Source: Scytonema sp. UIC 10036
GTDB taxonomy: Bacteria; Cyanobacteriota; Cyanobacteriia; Cyanobacteriales; Nostocaceae
Direction of reading: 5' to 3'
Length of the DNA stretch: 20,387 nucleotides
Assembly (NCBI RefSeq): GCF_009725235.1
Contig: NZ_WJFC01000234.1
Coordinates: 1-20,387, forward strand
Shown here: positions 16,904 to 20,387 of the stretch, piece after piece
How positions within the stretch are numbered: position 1 is the first letter of the stretch
Layout: every line of letters begins with the position of its first letter
The notes under the pieces: model-generated
What the model was told of the DNA's origin: nothing
The model's database searches: none
What the model saw: the letters and a program-made list of their open reading frames with translations, nothing else
Position numbers and translations under genes: made by a program

Positions 16904-17218
16904 TGCTATAACTCCAGAGGTTAGTTATTTCTCTATTGTAGTAATTATTGTTCCGGACGAACACCAAGTTGTCTCTGTCTTGCTCTTGCGTTAAAATATA
17001 CTTCTCTAAGCAGATGACAAATCTCCTCAGATACGGTGATTCTAAATTATTGCTCTTTCTCAAGATTATAAAACAGTATTAAGAATCTCTATCTAGTTAA
17101 GTAATTTGACTATTGCTATTGACCTACAGTTCTCATACCTTCAAAATCTTCTTTTGAAGAAGAAACTATACAATTTCCAAACCCCCCCATGTTTTGATAT
17201 AAGTTAAGATTTAAGAAT
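16904..17218. other. Divergent intergenic region between the coiled-coil gene and the phytochrome gene
   Basis: About 315 bp that must carry promoters for both flanking genes. It is AT-rich, with one C7 run at 17182-17188 about 30 bp before the phytochrome start. I could not identify convincing promoter boxes or operators. The phytochrome ATG has only a weak purine stretch (TTAAGA) ahead of it. Confidence 0.5.
16912..16915 (-). promoter_or_regulatory. Ribosome binding site for the GTG-started coiled-coil gene
   Basis: GGAG on the minus strand, 8 nt upstream of the GTG at 16901-16903. This supports the non-ATG start, which also keeps the conserved-looking N-terminal GLFDDLSRF. Confidence 0.75.
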
Positions 17219-20200
17219 ATGGATGAAGAAAATTTTGTCAATACACAAAAGGTAGATTTAACAAACTGCGATCGCGAAGCTATTCACATTCCCGGCTCAA
17301 TTCAGCCTCATGGTATTCTTCTCGTTTTACAAGAACCAGACTTGAAGATTTTACAAGTCAGTCATAACATAACTAACTTTTTCAGAATTCCTGCCGAATC
17401 ATTAATTAATCAAAACTTAGCGATTTTATTTCCTCCTTCTCAGATAGAACTTTTAAAAACTTGTATTGCTCAGGAAGAAGCAGAAGTCTTTAATCCTCTA
17501 AGATTATCAGTTGAGGTTGAGAGCACACTTTTAGTGTTTGATGGGATGCTTCATCGCAATGATGGTGTTTTAATCTTAGAACTTGAACCACCTTTGTCTT
17601 CTATAGAAAAAGGAGAACTCAGTTTTTACCATCAAGTTAAAGCATCAATTTCAAAAATTAAAAAAGCTGCTGATTTCCAAGAAGCCACAGAATTTATTGT
17701 GAAAGAAATCAGGAGAATAACTGGATATGACAGAGTCATGATTTATCGGTTTGAACCTGATGGGACTGGAGTTGTGATTGCTGAAGACAAACAAGAAGGG
17801 TTAGAACCTTACTTAGATTTACATTATCCAGCTTCAGACGTTCCCAAACAGGCCAGAAAACTTTATTATGATAACTGGTTGCGGCTCATTGTCGATATGA
17901 ACTACCAACCAGTTGAAATTATACCTGCTATTAATCCTCTCACAAATGCTCCTCTGGATTTGAGTTATTCTTTGTTAAGAAGTGTCTCTCCCATACATAG
18001 AGAGTACTGTCAAAATATGGGTGTTGGAGCTTCTATATGCATTTCATTAGTTAATGAAAAACACCTTTGGGGGATGATAGTAGGGCATCACTATTCACCC
18101 AAGTATATTGATTATAAAACCCGTCATTATTGCGAATTTATTGGACAGTTAATGTCTGTTTATTTAGTAAAAAAGCAGAATGAAGCTACCGAAAGTTATC
18201 ATCAGCAAATTCAGATATTCCAACAACAAATAAGGCAAGAGTTTTCCAATAATGTTCAAGAGATTGGGCAAATTTTAGAGAGAAACAGTCACAATTTACT
18301 AGATTTAGTTAGAGCAACAGGAGCCGCAATTTGTTTGGGTCAAGAGTTAATCTTAGTTGGTCAAACTCCATCCAGAGAAGCTGTACAAAATCTATTAACT
18401 TGGCTTATCAATACTCACAGAGAAGAAACTTTTTTTACAAACCATCTCTCTAAAATTTATCCATCAGCAAAGGAGTTCAAAGACTCTGCAAGTGGTCTGC
18501 TTGCTATTTCTATTCTAGTTTACCAAACATCTTATCACATACTCTGGTTTAGACCAGAAGTTATTGACACAGTCCATTGGGGAGGAAATCCGAACAAACC
18601 CGTAGTCGTTGAAAGTAATGGAAGCATGAGGTTATTACCGCGTAAATCTTTTGAATTATGGAAAGAAACTGTTCGAGAGAAGTCCTTACCTTGGCAACAA
18701 GTTGAAATTGATGCCGCACAGGAACTCAAAAATACACTCATGCTGGCAGTGTTAGAGTTTTCTCACTCAGCCCTAGAAGCAGCTGCAAAACAAGCCGACG
18801 TTGCCAACCGTGCAAAAAGCCAATTTTTGGCAAAAATGAGTCATGAACTGCGGACTCCCCTCAATGCCATTCTAGGCTTTACGCAGATCATGATTCGGGA
18901 AAATACCTTACCTTCACAGCAGCTAAAAAATCTAGAAATTATTAATCGCAGTGGAGAACATTTGCTAGCACTCATTAATGATGTTTTAGAAATGTCCAAA
19001 ATTGAAGCAGGTAAAGTTACGCTCAACGAACACAGATTTGATTTACACTGGGTCATTGAGTCCATCAAAGAAATGCTGCAACTTAAAGCTTCTGCGAAAG
19101 GATTAAAACTTGTCTTTCAAGGTGTGTCAGATGTTTCTCGATATGTTATTGCCGATGAAGGTAAATTACGTCAAGTTTTAATTAATTTGCTGGAAAATGC
19201 TATTAAATTTACGCAAAGCGGTAATGTGACGCTAAGAGTAAGACTGGGGACAAGGGACTGGGGACTGGGGACTGGGGATAAGGAAGACAAGGGGGAGATG
19301 GAAGACAAGGGAGACAAGGGAGAAGTATCAGAAACCGATCTTCAATCCAAAATCCCAAATCCAAAATCCCAAATCCAAAATCCCAAATCCAAAATCCCAA
19401 ATCCAAAATCCCAAATCCAAAATCCCAAATCTCTCATCTTTGAAATTCGTGACACGGGTTATGGAATTGCCACCGATGAACTTCAGACTATATTCGATCC
19501 CTTTGTTCAAGCATCTACAGGTCGTCAATCAATGGAAGGTACTGGCTTGGGTTTACCAATCAGTCGGCAATTTGTGCGCCTCATGGGGGGAGATATTTCA
19601 GTCACGAGTATTCCAGGTGAAGGGTCTATTTTTCGTTTTGATATTCGAGTCACTTTACCAAAGAAAACCGATGTCCTGGAATCATCGAAACCGAAACGGG
19701 TTATCAGTTTGCAACCCAATCAACCACAGTATCGTATTTTAGTTGTGGAAGATGTAGAAGAAAACCGCCTTTTGCTCGTTCGGCTTTTGGAGTCAGTTGG
19801 TTTTGAAGTGCGTTCAGCAGTAAACGGAGTAGAAGCTGTTGCTGTCTGGCAACAATGGAAACCACACCTGATTTGGATGGATATGCTGATGCCAGTTATG
19901 GATGGGTATGAAGCTACCAAAAGAATTAAAGCAACTTTAAAAGGTCAAGCAACTGTAATTATTGCTCTCACTGCTCATGCTTTTTCTGAGGAAAGATCGA
20001 CGGTATTAGAAGCAGGTTGTGATGATTTCATCCCCAAACCTTTGCAAGAGGAGACACTCTTTGAAAAGATGGCAACACATTTAGGTGTGAAATATATCTA
20101 TGCAGAGGAGAACCAACTTAATTCACCTGAGTTACTAACGCAGCCGTTGCATTTAGCACAAGATGCTCTTAAGGTTATGCCTTTGGAATGGGTGAAAAGA

Positions 20201-20377
20201 CTGCATTGGGCTGCAATGGCAGTGGATGATGCTATCGTTCTGACTCTGATTCAAGAAATTCCAGAAGAACATTCGTCTCTTGCTCAGACTTTAAGCCGAT
20301 TAGTGGAAAGTTTTCGTTTGGATATAATCGCCAGTGTCACTCCGGCTTATGTTGAGGAAGATTGTCACAGGGGGTAG
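17219..20377 (+). CDS. bphP-like: Bacteriophytochrome hybrid histidine kinase (PAS-GAF-PHY-HisKA-HATPase-REC)
   Basis: A complete 1052-residue red/far-red photoreceptor kinase. Cys17 (NCDREAIHIPGSIQPHG) is the N-terminal ligand position used for biliverdin. The GAF site facing the usual cyanobacterial phytochrome Cys is Ile, so it is BphP type. Pocket residues Tyr176, Tyr203, Asp207 (PASDVP), His260, Tyr263 and His290 match those of Deinococcus BphP. The PHY tongue has WGG (454-456) and PRKSF (474-478). HisKA has His542; HATPase has an N box (651-665), DTGYGI (745-750) and GTGLGL (774-779). The receiver has Glu844, Asp845, Asp888, Thr918 and Lys940. A tail of about 100 residues without an HPt motif follows. 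A repeat-derived insert occupies about 677-738. The stop lies in a heptamer repeat. Confidence 0.95.
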   Translation: MDEENFVNTQKVDLTNCDREAIHIPGSIQPHGILLVLQEPDLKILQVSHNITNFFRIPAESLINQNLAILFPPSQIELLKTCIAQEEAEVFNPLRLSVEVESTLLVFDGMLHRNDGVLILELEPPLSSIEKGELSFYHQVKASISKIKKAADFQEATEFIVKEIRRITGYDRVMIYRFEPDGTGVVIAEDKQEGLEPYLDLHYPASDVPKQARKLYYDNWLRLIVDMNYQPVEIIPAINPLTNAPLDLSYSLLRSVSPIHREYCQNMGVGASICISLVNEKHLWGMIVGHHYSPKYIDYKTRHYCEFIGQLMSVYLVKKQNEATESYHQQIQIFQQQIRQEFSNNVQEIGQILERNSHNLLDLVRATGAAICLGQELILVGQTPSREAVQNLLTWLINTHREETFFTNHLSKIYPSAKEFKDSASGLLAISILVYQTSYHILWFRPEVIDTVHWGGNPNKPVVVESNGSMRLLPRKSFELWKETVREKSLPWQQVEIDAAQELKNTLMLAVLEFSHSALEAAAKQADVANRAKSQFLAKMSHELRTPLNAILGFTQIMIRENTLPSQQLKNLEIINRSGEHLLALINDVLEMSKIEAGKVTLNEHRFDLHWVIESIKEMLQLKASAKGLKLVFQGVSDVSRYVIADEGKLRQVLINLLENAIKFTQSGNVTLRVRLGTRDWGLGTGDKEDKGEMEDKGDKGEVSETDLQSKIPNPKSQIQNPKSKIPNPKSQIQNPKSLIFEIRDTGYGIATDELQTIFDPFVQASTGRQSMEGTGLGLPISRQFVRLMGGDISVTSIPGEGSIFRFDIRVTLPKKTDVLESSKPKRVISLQPNQPQYRILVVEDVEENRLLLVRLLESVGFEVRSAVNGVEAVAVWQQWKPHLIWMDMLMPVMDGYEATKRIKATLKGQATVIIALTAHAFSEERSTVLEAGCDDFIPKPLQEETLFEKMATHLGVKYIYAEENQLNSPELLTQPLHLAQDALKVMPLEWVKRLHWAAMAVDDAIVLTLIQEIPEEHSSLAQTLSRLVESFRLDIIASVTPAYVEEDCHRG
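19247..19431. repeat. Heptamer-derived insert in the ATPase domain of the phytochrome kinase
   Basis: The first part (about 19247-19325) is degenerate GGGACTG/GACAAGG-type sequence. The second (19344-19427) is twelve full heptamers alternating AATCCAA and AATCCCA, followed by AATC. Twelve units make 84 bp, so the reading frame is preserved and encodes alternating KIPNPKS and QIQNPKS peptides. It sits between the N box and the DTGYGI box, in a surface loop of the ATPase fold. Confidence 0.93.
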
Positions 20378-20387
20378 GGGACAGGGG
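20371..20387. repeat. Start of a GGGGTAG/GGGACAG heptamer tract at the phytochrome stop
   Basis: GGGGTAG, GGGACAG and a partial GGG run to the window end. The TAG of the first unit is the stop codon of the phytochrome gene (20375-20377). The extent beyond the window is unknown. Confidence 0.7.

Noticed and set aside
1..20387. Defence system, retron, secondary-metabolite cluster or toxin-antitoxin pair
   Set aside because: No nuclease, reverse transcriptase, NRPS/PKS, toxin or antitoxin signature appears in any plausible gene of the window.

Overview
The window looks like chromosomal DNA of a filamentous, probably heterocyst-forming cyanobacterium (Nostocales type). The evidence is twelve copies of the octamer GCGATCGC (HIP1), abundant heptanucleotide tandem repeats (STRR type) and gene content typical of that group: PatA-like regulators, cyanobacteriochrome GAF domains, a DUF3110 protein, a very large TamB-like protein and a bacteriophytochrome. 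No plasmid, phage or complete insertion sequence is visible.

Layout. Positions 1-7289, read on the minus strand, hold a Pix/Ptx-type phototaxis (Che-like) gene cluster. In transcription order it has two PatA/PixG-like regulators (7289-6051 and 5431-4265), a single-domain CheY/PixH-like receiver (4110-3751), a CheW/PixI-like adaptor (3404-2928) and a soluble three-GAF methyl-accepting protein (2840-117). The expected CheA/PixL kinase is not in the window and would lie beyond the left edge. A MITE-like element (3438-3664) sits between the cheY- and cheW-like genes. Positions 7290-8313 carry no convincing gene but are crowded with repeat remnants. Next come murQ (minus) and a DUF3110 gene (minus), separated only by a heptamer-repeat tract. 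A 6-kb tamB-like gene (plus) follows, then a convergent coiled-coil gene (minus, GTG start), and last a complete bacteriophytochrome hybrid histidine kinase (plus).

How the genes work together. The pix-like cluster should sense light through the bilin-type GAF domains of its receptor, pass the signal through CheW and the unseen CheA, and act through the receiver proteins on type IV pili. The phytochrome kinase at the other end is a second, independent red/far-red photoreceptor. MurQ belongs to cell-wall recycling and TamB to envelope biogenesis; neither has an obvious link to the light-sensing genes.

I found no clear novel enzymatic system. The most unusual signal is the way short repeats intrude on genes. 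Four genes (the MCP, murQ, DUF3110 and the phytochrome) take their stop codon from a heptamer tract, and a fifth stops 2 bp short of an 18-bp tandem array. Heptamer tracts are also inserted in frame inside the phytochrome ATPase domain and the TamB N-terminal region. The receptor has one GAF domain with the canonical Cys-His pair, one with Cys-Tyr and one with no ligand cysteine.
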